Part shown: positions 1-4,582 of the stretch, piece after piece
Layout: every line of letters begins with the position of its first letter
Numbering within the stretch: position 1 is the stretch's first letter
Source of the DNA: Acidimicrobiales bacterium
GTDB taxonomy: Bacteria; Actinomycetota; Acidimicrobiia; Acidimicrobiales; Palsa-688
Length of the DNA: 5,422 nucleotides
Assembly: GCA_030039575.1 (NCBI GenBank)
Contig: JASHVH010000328.1
Span: forward strand, 1-5,422
Direction: 5' to 3'
The notes under the pieces: generated by a model
What the model was told of the DNA's origin: nothing
What the model saw: only the letters and a program-made list of their open reading frames with translations
Database searches by the model: none
Translations under genes and position numbers: made by a program

Positions 1-182
1 CCGCAGTTCAGGACCATGGGACCCGTCGGGGTCTTGGTCGTGGCTGCGTGCGCTGTCCCTGCCATGACCATGCCCCATGCGCCAGAAAATACCGCCGCCG
101 CAGCGAGCGGCGTGGCGAGCAGGGTTGCCTTGCGCCGTTGTGATGTGAAAACCGGCCGGTTGGATTTACCAAGTGTTCCCAT
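1..182 (-). CDS. Exported protein, N-terminal part (runs off the left edge)
   Basis: The minus strand is open from an ATG at 182-180 to the window edge, giving 60 codons of a longer protein. The product starts MGTLGKSNRPVFTSQRRKAT, continues with a hydrophobic stretch (about residues 21-42, LLATPLAAAAVF...), and reaches an AHA|A signal peptidase I site at residues 44-47. The mature part begins ATTKTPTGPMVLNC. The protein is therefore predicted to be secreted. The QRRKATLL segment has a twin arginine but lacks the rest of a good Tat motif, so Sec export is more likely. The start is fixed by a GGAGGA ribosome site five bases upstream (188-193). The 'GPMVLNC' stretch just after the cleavage site recalls short actinobacterial secreted proteins of unknown function, but too little is visible to assign a family. 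The gene shares its upstream region and first codons with the small gene at 442-657. The plus-strand reading of this stretch has no ribosome site and is judged a shadow. Confidence 0.8.
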   Translation of the reverse strand, partial: MGTLGKSNRPVFTSQRRKATLLATPLAAAAVFSGAWGMVMAGTAHAATTKTPTGPMVLNC

Positions 183-187
183 TTATC

Positions 188-193
188 TCCTCC
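188..193 (-). promoter_or_regulatory. Ribosome binding site of the exported-protein gene
   Basis: On the minus strand the sequence reads GGAGGAGATAAATG. A near-perfect Shine-Dalgarno GGAGGA is followed by five bases and the ATG at 182-180. This site decides the strand and the start of the edge-truncated gene. Confidence 0.8.
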
Positions 194-254
194 AAGGCGT
201 ACGGGATGTTTTTGTGTTGCAATTTGATTGTGCAATGTCGACGCCGCCGGCACC

Positions 255-271
255 CTACGGATTTTCCGTAG
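255..271. promoter_or_regulatory. Palindromic operator-like box, copy 1 (CTACGG-ATTTT-CCGTAG)
   Basis: This is a perfect inverted repeat with 6-bp arms and a 5-base centre. It can also be read as 7-bp arms CTACGGA/TCCGTAG around TTT. It lies 72 bp upstream of the exported-protein ATG on the minus strand. The same box, with one base changed in the centre, lies 71 bp upstream of the second minus-strand gene. A symmetric site of this size at a fixed distance from two starts fits a dimeric activator of the LuxR/NarL helix-turn-helix class; that assignment is inference. A weak -10-like TCAAAT lies on the minus strand at 227-222, 27 bases beyond the box. No good -35 is visible, which would suit activator-dependent transcription. 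Confidence 0.6.
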
Positions 272-364
272 TTGTGCTGACTTCGGGTTACGCCCAGGGG
301 GGCGTCAGCGAGCAGGTGCGCAACCTGATGCTGCGCGCCGGTGGGGGGCCGCTGAAAGGAGGGC

Positions 365-409
365 AATAAATGAATTGCAGGCTGAGGACGGCCGCCGCCG
401 TCCTCAGCC
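365..409 (-). terminator. Intrinsic terminator of the 71-residue-protein gene
   Basis: Positions 380-391 (GGCTGAGGACGG) and 398-409 (CCGTCCTCAGCC) form a perfect 12-bp stem with a 6-base loop. Read on the minus strand, the stem starts 32 bases after the TGA of the gene at 442-657 and is followed by TGCAATTCATTTATT (379-365), a broken U-rich tail. On the plus strand no T-tract follows. The hairpin therefore best serves the minus-strand gene and separates it from the exported-protein gene downstream. Confidence 0.7.
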
Positions 410-441
410 CCAAGGCACAATTCCGTTGAGTGTCGGTGGGA

Positions 442-657
442 TCAGGGTGTGGCCGCCGGGCAACCGACAGCACCGGCCTCGATGCTCATGATGCGGGGGA
501 CCGAGGACGTCTGGCCCAGTTCGGCCGTGAGGTAGCCCTCCAGGGCCCCGTAGGCGGTTTTGGCAAACCAGGTGCCGCCCTGCGCCGTAGACGTGCGCAG
601 CGACAGGGCCCTCGTCACACGGGGGCCCTGACGCTTTTGATCACCAGGTGTTCCCAT
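442..657 (-). CDS. Small protein of unknown function (71 residues)
   Basis: I do not recognise this protein. It runs from an ATG at 657-655 to a TGA at 444-442. Support for coding comes from a GGAGGA ribosome site five bases upstream, codons mostly ending in G or C, and a strong terminator 32 bases after the stop. It starts MGTPGDQKRQ, has a basic N-terminal third, then GTWFAKTAYGALEGYLTAEL, and ends GAVGCPAATP with one cysteine. No signal peptide or membrane segment is seen, so it is probably cytoplasmic. Its first residues (MGTxG) and its whole upstream module match those of the exported-protein gene at the left edge, but the proteins then differ completely. It could be a small effector expressed with its neighbour, or a fragment of a longer ancestral gene that captured this start region. 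Confidence that it is translated is moderate. Confidence 0.6.
   Translation of the reverse strand: MGTPGDQKRQGPRVTRALSLRTSTAQGGTWFAKTAYGALEGYLTAELGQTSSVPRIMSIEAGAVGCPAATP
604..630. repeat. Strong hairpin inside the small gene's early codons
   Basis: CAGGGCCC (604-611) and GGGCCCTG (623-630) are perfect inverted repeats. One T-G and one C-G pair can extend the stem to 10 bp around a 7-base loop. In the minus-strand mRNA it covers bases 28-54 of the coding sequence. On the plus strand it is followed a few bases later by CTTTTGA, so a weak plus-strand terminator is another reading. Confidence 0.45.
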
Positions 658-662
658 TTACT

Positions 663-668
663 TCCTCC
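663..668 (-). promoter_or_regulatory. Ribosome binding site of the 71-residue-protein gene
   Basis: The minus strand reads GGAGGAAGTAAATG: Shine-Dalgarno GGAGGA, five-base spacer, ATG at 657-655. It is nearly the same as the site before the exported-protein gene. Confidence 0.75.
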
Positions 669-728
669 GAGTACGTTGACGACGTGCGTTGGCAATACCT
701 ATGTGCCCACGTCAGGGCGGCCGGCACC

Positions 729-745
729 CTACGGGTTTTCCGTAG
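729..745. promoter_or_regulatory. Palindromic operator-like box, copy 2 (CTACGG-GTTTT-CCGTAG)
   Basis: The 6-bp arms are identical to the box at 255-271; only the first centre base differs. The box lies 71 bp upstream of the 71-residue-protein ATG on the minus strand. A poor -10-like TAGGTA sits on the minus strand at 701-696, at the same distance from the box as in copy 1. The site is symmetric and lies 306 bp before the LAL gene, so an effect on plus-strand transcription cannot be excluded. Confidence 0.6.
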
Positions 746-965
746 TTCTGTGCCCCGCGGCAGGCGTCAAGCCGAATGTCCTGGTCAGAAGGTGAAATCG
801 AACCTGGCCCTGTGATGGGCTGAGGGCCGGTGGCGAGATCGACAGGCCCAAACCGGGAACCGCTCCGGCGTTCGTCGGGGCCCGAGGGGCGGGACGAGTA
901 CGATACTGGTGGCGCGGCAGTGGGCCACCTTGACAGCCCGCTACCAAAAGGACCGCCAGCTAGTT

Positions 966-989
966 GCCCAGGCCGCCCTGGGTGTTTTT
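966..989 (+). terminator. Intrinsic terminator in the leader upstream of the LAL gene
   Basis: CCCAGG (967-972), loop CCGC, CCTGGG (977-982), with a flanking G-T pair (966, 983), is followed by TGTTTTTAAA. The stem with five consecutive T makes a classic plus-strand terminator; on the minus strand no T-tract follows. No plus-strand gene ends before it. It therefore either ends a short non-coding transcript or acts as an attenuator ahead of the LAL gene 63 bases downstream. Confidence 0.6.
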
Positions 990-1058
990 AAATGCCCGCA
1001 TCCGGTCGGGCGTCACGCGGCATGTAAAGAGACGGCCCGGTAGGAGGGCATTTGGAAG
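985..1058 (+). promoter_or_regulatory. Long-range helix that can hide the LAL ribosome site and start codon
   Basis: Positions 985-997 (TTTTTAAATGCCC) can pair without a break with 1046-1058 (GGGCATTTGGAAG): ten Watson-Crick pairs and three G-U pairs, with a 48-base loop. The core is the 8-bp inverted repeat AAATGCCC/GGGCATTT. The right arm covers the end of the AGGAGGG ribosome site, the TTG start and the next codons. A competing hairpin GCCCG/CGGGC (994-998 with 1007-1011) would release the start region. CGGGC can also pair with GCCCG at 1035-1039, which is compatible with the closed form. Translational control of the regulator is inferred from this geometry. Confidence 0.45.
1042..1048 (+). 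promoter_or_regulatory. Ribosome binding site of the LAL gene
   Basis: AGGAGGG ends three bases before the TTG at 1052, a short spacing. It supports the TTG start: an in-frame TAA at 1025-1027 leaves no other start upstream, and the next in-frame ATG would remove the conserved FVGRE segment. Confidence 0.7.
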
Positions 1059-3799
1059 ACGTCTTTGTCGGACGAGAACCGGAGCTGTCGAGGTTTGCCC
1101 AGATAATGGACGAGGTGCGCCGAGGCCACCCCTGGTTGGTCACGGTGGAGGGTGAGCCGGGTATCGGCAAGACCGCTCTGGTGAGGCGCTGCGTCGCCTC
1201 GGCCGGTCGGCGCGCGCTCTGGGCACGGTCCGACCCAGCCGAGTCCGATGTCGAGTACGGCGTGGTCGAGCAACTCGTGCGCCGGGTCGAGGCCAGGGTC
1301 CTCGGCCGCTACCCACTGCTGACAGGAGGCTCGGGAACGGCGCCATCGTCGTTTGCGGTGGGGGCCGAGCTCCTCGGCGTGGTTGGCGACCTTCAAAGCG
1401 ACGGGCCTGTGCTGATGGTGATCGACGATGTGCAGTGGGCCGACCGCGGTTCCGTCGAGGCGCTGTCGTTCATGCTCAGGCGCCTGGCCGTCGACCAGGT
1501 CCTCGTAGTTGCCGTCGTCCGCAGGGACGGCAGCCCATTGAGTGGGCCCAACGCCCGGATGCTCGAGAGTGTTGACCAGCGCCTGCGCTTGTCATTGTCG
1601 GGGCTAAGTATTGACGACGTGGCGCCGCTGGCTGCGGCCCTCGGGGGCCCCGAGCTGCGGCCCGACGTCATCCAGAGCTTGTACGACAGCACCGGCGGGA
1701 ACACCCTCTACTTGCAAACGGTTTTGAGTGACCGGGACGGCCTCGAGCGGCTCGGGCCTGCGCAGGTGCCGGTCCCCGAGTCGTTGGCCGCAGCCATCGC
1801 GGACCAATTGGCTTCGATGCCGGCGGAAGCTCGGTTATTGCTCGAGTCCCTCGCCGTGCTGAACGTGCGCATACCGTTGGCCCGGCTGGGCGATGCCGCG
1901 CACGTAGTCTCGCCCAGCTCGGCGATCGAGCCGGCGGTCAAGGCCGGGCTGGTCGACTGGTGGCCGCACGAACCGACCTGTCCTGTGGTCCTTCGTCACG
2001 CCCTGCAACGAGACGCCATCTACGCCAGCCTGCCGGCGGCGAGGCGACGTGAGTTGCACGCTCGAGCCGTTGGGCTCGTCGACGACGCAGCTTCGTGGTC
2101 GCACCGGGTTGCCTCCCTCGACCGTCCCGATGAGGAGCTCGCCGCTCAGCTGGAAAGCCTTGCCGCCCAGGACGCCGCCAGAGGCCAGCTGGCGCAAGCG
2201 GCCACTCATCTGCAGTGGGCTTCGGACATCTCGCCGGCCCGGCCGGGCCGCGAACGGCGGCTCATGACCGCGGCCACCCATCTCATGTTGGTGGACGAAG
2301 CCCGAGGCTTGGCGTTGCGCCGGGTGGTCGAAGCGTCCGCGCCGTCTGCCTGGCAGCGCTGCGCCCTGGGAGCCATGGCGCTGGCGTCGGGCCAGCTGCT
2401 CGACGCAGAACTGCACCTTGAAGGGGCACTGGCCGAGACGAAGGCGGACCCCAGTTCCCAAGCGCTGGCCGCCATCATCGCCATCCGGTTGGCTCTTGCG
2501 TACGCGCTGTTGGGCGTAGGGGAGAAAATGATCGAGCTGAGCGGCTGGGCTTTAGCCAGCGGGTACCTTGACGCGGCGGCCGAGAGCCGGGCACGGGGCC
2601 TGCATGCGGTCGGCGTCAGCCACCTGGGCGGCCCGCGCGCCGCGTTGGCTGAGCTGGCGCACCTGGGCCCCGACCCGGGGCGAGTGGAAGCCGTCGACGG
2701 TGATGCTCTAACGTTCCGGGGCTTTGCCCACCTCCTCGCCGGAGACCTGGCTAGAGCAATTGGCGACCTGTCCGCCAGCCACAGGTTGGTCCGCAAGGGC
2801 GCTGCGTTCACCACCGGCGTGCGGGCCCATTTCTATTTGTCCCTGGCACAGTACCTGGCTGGAGCGTGGGACGATGCGGTGCTCACGGCAGAACAAGGTC
2901 TCATGGCCGCGGCGGTCCGTCCCCACCCCTATGACTTGCCGCTATTGCATCTCGCTTCAGCCTGCGTGCCGGCCGGGCGCGGCGCCAGCGAGGAGGCCGA
3001 GCGGCACGCGCAGCTGGCGGCCGAGGCGGCCCAGGACCTCGACTACGGCCAAGAACGACTGTCCGTGGCAATGGCGCGAGCGTTTGTGGCGCAGGGGGCG
3101 GGTGATTACGCGGGTATGGTCGATGCGCTCGGGAGCTGGCAGGACGACGCGGTCCTCGACCACCGGAGCCGACTTTACGGGGTTTTGTGGAGGCCTTTGC
3201 TGGTCGAGGGCCTGGTCGGTACGGGACGTCTGGAAGAAGCCGGTGTGGTGCTGGCGGCCCTGCGCGCGCAGGTTGACCAGGTTGGCTACCTGCAGCCGGC
3301 TCTGGCCTGGCTTGAGGGATGGCTGGCCGAAGAGCGGGGAACTCCTCAGGTCGCCCGGGAGATCTACGAGGCCGCTGAGCAGAGTGCCAGTACCGAATGC
3401 CCGGTTTACACGGCTCGGTTGCTGATGGCCTATGGTCGCTTGTTGCGCCGGACCTCTCAGCGCAGGTTGGCCGTCGAACAGTTGCGACGGTCCAACCAGC
3501 TGTACATTTCTCTTGGCGCCGCCCCCTTTATCGCCCAGACCGAGGCGGAGCTGGCGGCGTGCGGGCTGTCTCAAGGGCCGGCTCAGAAGCGGTCCGTCCT
3601 GGAAATGACCAAGCGCGAGAGCGAAGTGGCGCGGCTTGTCGCCCAACGGATGACCAACAACGAAATAGCTGCCGAGTTGTTTATCACCCCCACCACCGTC
3701 GAGTACCACCTGGGCAACATCTACGCCAAATTCGGGGTAAAAGGGCGGCAGCAGTTGCGTCGAGCCCTCGCCAGCGCAGGCCAGCCCGCCCTCGTCTGA
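1052..3799 (+). CDS. LuxR-family ATPase transcriptional regulator (LAL family, 915 residues)
   Basis: This is a large ATP-dependent transcription regulator of the LAL class (MalT-like architecture), acting in the cytoplasm on DNA. The N-terminus has FVGREPEL (residues 5-12), a Walker A motif GEPGIGKT (34-41) and a Walker B motif VLMVIDD followed by VQWAD (120-131). A sensor-like strand VLVVAVVR lies at 150-157 and the family-typical TGGNTLYL at 214-221. Residues of about 330-840 are Ala/Leu-rich helical repeats of TPR type with no clear enzyme motif. The C-terminus (850-909) is a LuxR/GerE helix-turn-helix: MTKRESEVARLV, NNEIAAELFIT, and the recognition helix and following turn TPTTVEYHLGNIYAKFGV. 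Length is normal for the family. It starts with TTG. Its ligand and targets are unknown. The gene stands alone, convergent with the isomerase-like gene. Its leader holds a terminator and a start-sequestering helix, suggesting post-initiation control. Family assignment is certain; specific role is not. Confidence 0.96.
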   Translation: MEDVFVGREPELSRFAQIMDEVRRGHPWLVTVEGEPGIGKTALVRRCVASAGRRALWARSDPAESDVEYGVVEQLVRRVEARVLGRYPLLTGGSGTAPSSFAVGAELLGVVGDLQSDGPVLMVIDDVQWADRGSVEALSFMLRRLAVDQVLVVAVVRRDGSPLSGPNARMLESVDQRLRLSLSGLSIDDVAPLAAALGGPELRPDVIQSLYDSTGGNTLYLQTVLSDRDGLERLGPAQVPVPESLAAAIADQLASMPAEARLLLESLAVLNVRIPLARLGDAAHVVSPSSAIEPAVKAGLVDWWPHEPTCPVVLRHALQRDAIYASLPAARRRELHARAVGLVDDAASWSHRVASLDRPDEELAAQLESLAAQDAARGQLAQAATHLQWASDISPARPGRERRLMTAATHLMLVDEARGLALRRVVEASAPSAWQRCALGAMALASGQLLDAELHLEGALAETKADPSSQALAAIIAIRLALAYALLGVGEKMIELSGWALASGYLDAAAESRARGLHAVGVSHLGGPRAALAELAHLGPDPGRVEAVDGDALTFRGFAHLLAGDLARAIGDLSASHRLVRKGAAFTTGVRAHFYLSLAQYLAGAWDDAVLTAEQGLMAAAVRPHPYDLPLLHLASACVPAGRGASEEAERHAQLAAEAAQDLDYGQERLSVAMARAFVAQGAGDYAGMVDALGSWQDDAVLDHRSRLYGVLWRPLLVEGLVGTGRLEEAGVVLAALRAQVDQVGYLQPALAWLEGWLAEERGTPQVAREIYEAAEQSASTECPVYTARLLMAYGRLLRRTSQRRLAVEQLRRSNQLYISLGAAPFIAQTEAELAACGLSQGPAQKRSVLEMTKRESEVARLVAQRMTNNEIAAELFITPTTVEYHLGNIYAKFGVKGRQQLRRALASAGQPALV

Positions 3800-3804
3800 A
3801 CCTT

Positions 3805-3812
3805 TAGCGCTA
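3805..3812. other. 8-bp palindrome at the convergent gene ends
   Basis: TAGCGCTA is a perfect palindrome that contains the minus-strand TAG stop of the isomerase-like gene (3812-3810). It lies six bases after the LAL TGA (3797-3799). The two genes' 3' ends are only 10 bp apart and no clear hairpin terminator for either is seen, so their transcripts probably overlap. The palindrome itself may be chance. Confidence 0.25.
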
Positions 3813-4442
3813 CGACCAAGGGCCCAGCTCAAGTGTTGCCGGGGCTGCACCACGCCCGGAAAGCCACGCCACCAGGTCGTGAATACCGTCCCGTTGGCGT
3901 ACGCGACCGGGCACAGTGGCCAGGATCATGGGTAATTCCCACTCCACATATTCCTCGGGCCAGTCGGTGGGCTCGTAGCCCATCCCCAGATCCACGTGGT
4001 GCATTTCGACTTCGCGCAGCCGTCGTGAAGGGCTGGCAATGGTGGGCCAATGGTCGCTCCCCAGCAGGTCGTGATGCGGCCAGCCGGCGGTGGCGCTACG
4101 CGCCCAGGTCTCTTCCAATTGCTCCGTCGCGGCGCTCATATCGGAGACAATCTCGGCGGCTGGCCGTGTTGACCCTTCAGCGATCTCGGAAGCCCGCTGC
4201 GCCGGCCCTCCCGGGTAGCGGGGTAAGTCCTCTCCTCGCAGGGCCGCCTCCAACCGCCGCACATGCCCGTCGGCATTACGAGCGATATGGGTGAGGACGT
4301 GGGCGACCGTCCAGCCCGGCAGCCGGCTCGGCCGGCGGACTTGCTCGTCGGTAACTACGGCCACGGTCGAAAGCAAGCGGGAGTGCGCGGCCTGGCAGAG
4401 GCCAATGGTGTAGGCGGGGTCGGCCGCTAGATCTTCTCGCAC
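3810..4442 (-). CDS. Maleylpyruvate isomerase-family mycothiol-dependent protein (210 residues)
   Basis: This is a member of the mycothiol-dependent maleylpyruvate isomerase (MDMPI) / DinB-like superfamily. Relatives use mycothiol as a cofactor; the founding Corynebacterium enzyme isomerises maleylpyruvate in gentisate breakdown, but most relatives have no known substrate. The N-terminal four-helix part shows LPGWTVAHVLTHIARNADG (residues 41-59) and RLREVEMHHVDLGMGY (141-156). His52, Glu144 and His148 fall at the same numbers as the metal ligands I recall for the Corynebacterium enzyme, so metal binding is likely. The C-terminal domain is short (about 58 residues, ending LELGPWS); the founding enzyme is some 30 residues longer and has a catalytic Arg near 222, beyond this protein's end. 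The substrate may therefore differ. The GTG start at 4442 is the first one after an in-frame TGA (4457-4455); no strong ribosome site is seen. The gene is convergent with the LAL gene and divergent from the lipoprotein gene. Confidence 0.9.
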   Translation of the reverse strand: MREDLAADPAYTIGLCQAAHSRLLSTVAVVTDEQVRRPSRLPGWTVAHVLTHIARNADGHVRRLEAALRGEDLPRYPGGPAQRASEIAEGSTRPAAEIVSDMSAATEQLEETWARSATAGWPHHDLLGSDHWPTIASPSRRLREVEMHHVDLGMGYEPTDWPEEYVEWELPMILATVPGRVRQRDGIHDLVAWLSGRGAAPATLELGPWS

Positions 4443-4519
4443 GCGTACAGCCTGTCACAGAGCCTCGACGTCGCGTTGAGGCACAACCCCTGTTAGAGCC
4501 GTGTTACCACGGCGCCCCT

Positions 4520-4542
4520 ACCGTCGGTTGTATAACTACGGT
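4520..4542. repeat. Inverted repeat around a -10-like element in the divergent intergenic region
   Basis: ACCGT (4520-4524) and ACGGT (4538-4542) flank an inner GTT-gtat-AAC (4527-4536). Together they form an imperfect palindrome offset by half a base. It encloses TATAAC (4531-4536). A repressor or activator site controlling the lipoprotein gene, or the divergent isomerase-like gene, is possible. The ACTACGG at 4536-4542 equals one arm of the boxes at 255-271 and 729-745 but has no matching second arm. Confidence 0.35.
4531..4536 (+). promoter_or_regulatory. Possible -10 element of the lipoprotein gene
   Basis: TATAAC matches five of six bases of TATAAT and is AT-rich against a GC-rich background. 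Transcription would begin near 4543, giving a leader of about 40 bases to the GTG at 4583, or nearly none to the GTG at 4541. No good -35 is found at 16-18 bases upstream. Confidence 0.35.
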
Positions 4543-4572
4543 GAGGCAACCCGGGGCGCCGAGCGATCGGTC

Positions 4573-4577
4573 AAGGA
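4573..4577 (+). promoter_or_regulatory. Ribosome binding site deciding the lipoprotein start
   Basis: AAGGA, followed by CGGAC, lies five bases before the GTG at 4583. The earlier in-frame GTG at 4541 has no Shine-Dalgarno sequence. This favours the shorter form, whose signal peptide also has a more normal length. Confidence 0.5.
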
Positions 4578-4582
4578 CGGAC

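Larger units (their letters stand above)
168..276 (-). repeat. Duplicated control module, copy 1
   Basis: This is the first of two direct repeats; the second is at 643-750. Positions 168-193 match 643-668 at 23 of 26 bases and cover the ribosome site and first codons of the minus-strand gene. Positions 246-276 match 720-750 at 29 of 31 bases and cover the CTACGG-N5-CCGTAG palindrome. The interior is diverged but still shares short blocks such as GCACA and ATTGC. The 78-base spacing between the two conserved blocks (77 in copy 2) is kept. The one-base difference breaks any common plus-strand reading frame, so conservation is of DNA or RNA signals, not of a plus-strand protein. The interior of this copy also has a TTGCA-N9-TGCAA inverted repeat (217-235) that is absent from copy 2. 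Confidence 0.7.
643..750 (-). repeat. Duplicated control module, copy 2
   Basis: This is the second copy of the module at 168-276. It holds, in minus-strand order, the CTACGG-N5-CCGTAG box, a conserved GGGTGCCGGC flank, a diverged spacer, GGAGGA and the first codons of the 71-residue protein. Identity is highest at the two ends and low in the middle, as expected if the box and the translation start are the parts under selection. Confidence 0.7.
746..1051. other. Intergenic region and leader of the LAL regulator gene
   Basis: No convincing gene was found here. The short ORFs on both strands lack ribosome sites. The region holds a 6-bp inverted repeat GGTGGC/GCCACC (908-929), the plus-strand terminator at 966-989 and the SD-pairing segment at 985-997. 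It also holds an alternative small hairpin GCCCG/CGGGC (994-998 with 1007-1011). TTGACA (930-935) and TACGAT (899-904) resemble -35 and -10 hexamers but neither has a partner at proper spacing, so no promoter is called. Confidence 0.5.

Noticed and set aside
217..235. TTGCA-N9-TGCAA inverted repeat as a second operator
   Set aside because: It is present only in copy 1 of the module and falls in the diverged spacer, so there is no support beyond a short dyad.
16..369. Plus-strand ORF of 117 codons across the left region
   Set aside because: It has no ribosome site, overlaps the well-supported minus-strand secreted-protein gene and runs through the palindromic box. The one-base spacing difference between the two module copies breaks a common plus-strand frame, so the shared PAPYGFSVV translation reflects DNA conservation.
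430..795. Plus-strand ORF of 121 codons opposite the small gene
   Set aside because: No ribosome site. It covers the minus-strand gene's coding, start and promoter signals, and its composition is that of an antisense shadow.
930..935. TTGACA as a -35 element for the LAL gene
   Set aside because: No -10-like hexamer lies at 16-19 bases downstream; the nearest TA-rich sequence is about 25 bases away.
909..1043. Plus-strand frame reading ...VARQWATLTARYQKDRQLVAQAALGVFK... just before the LAL gene
   Set aside because: The reading looks protein-like, but it has only a GTG start without a ribosome site, contains the intrinsic terminator, and has no upstream extension beyond a stop near 823.
2957..3853. 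298-codon minus-strand ORF inside the LAL gene
   Set aside because: It is antisense to the conserved helical region and LuxR domain. Long antisense frames are common in GC-rich genes, and it has no own signals.
4462..4483. GCCTC...GAGGC inverted repeat as a terminator or operator
   Set aside because: Only five base pairs around a long loop, with no T-tract; expected by chance in GC-rich DNA.
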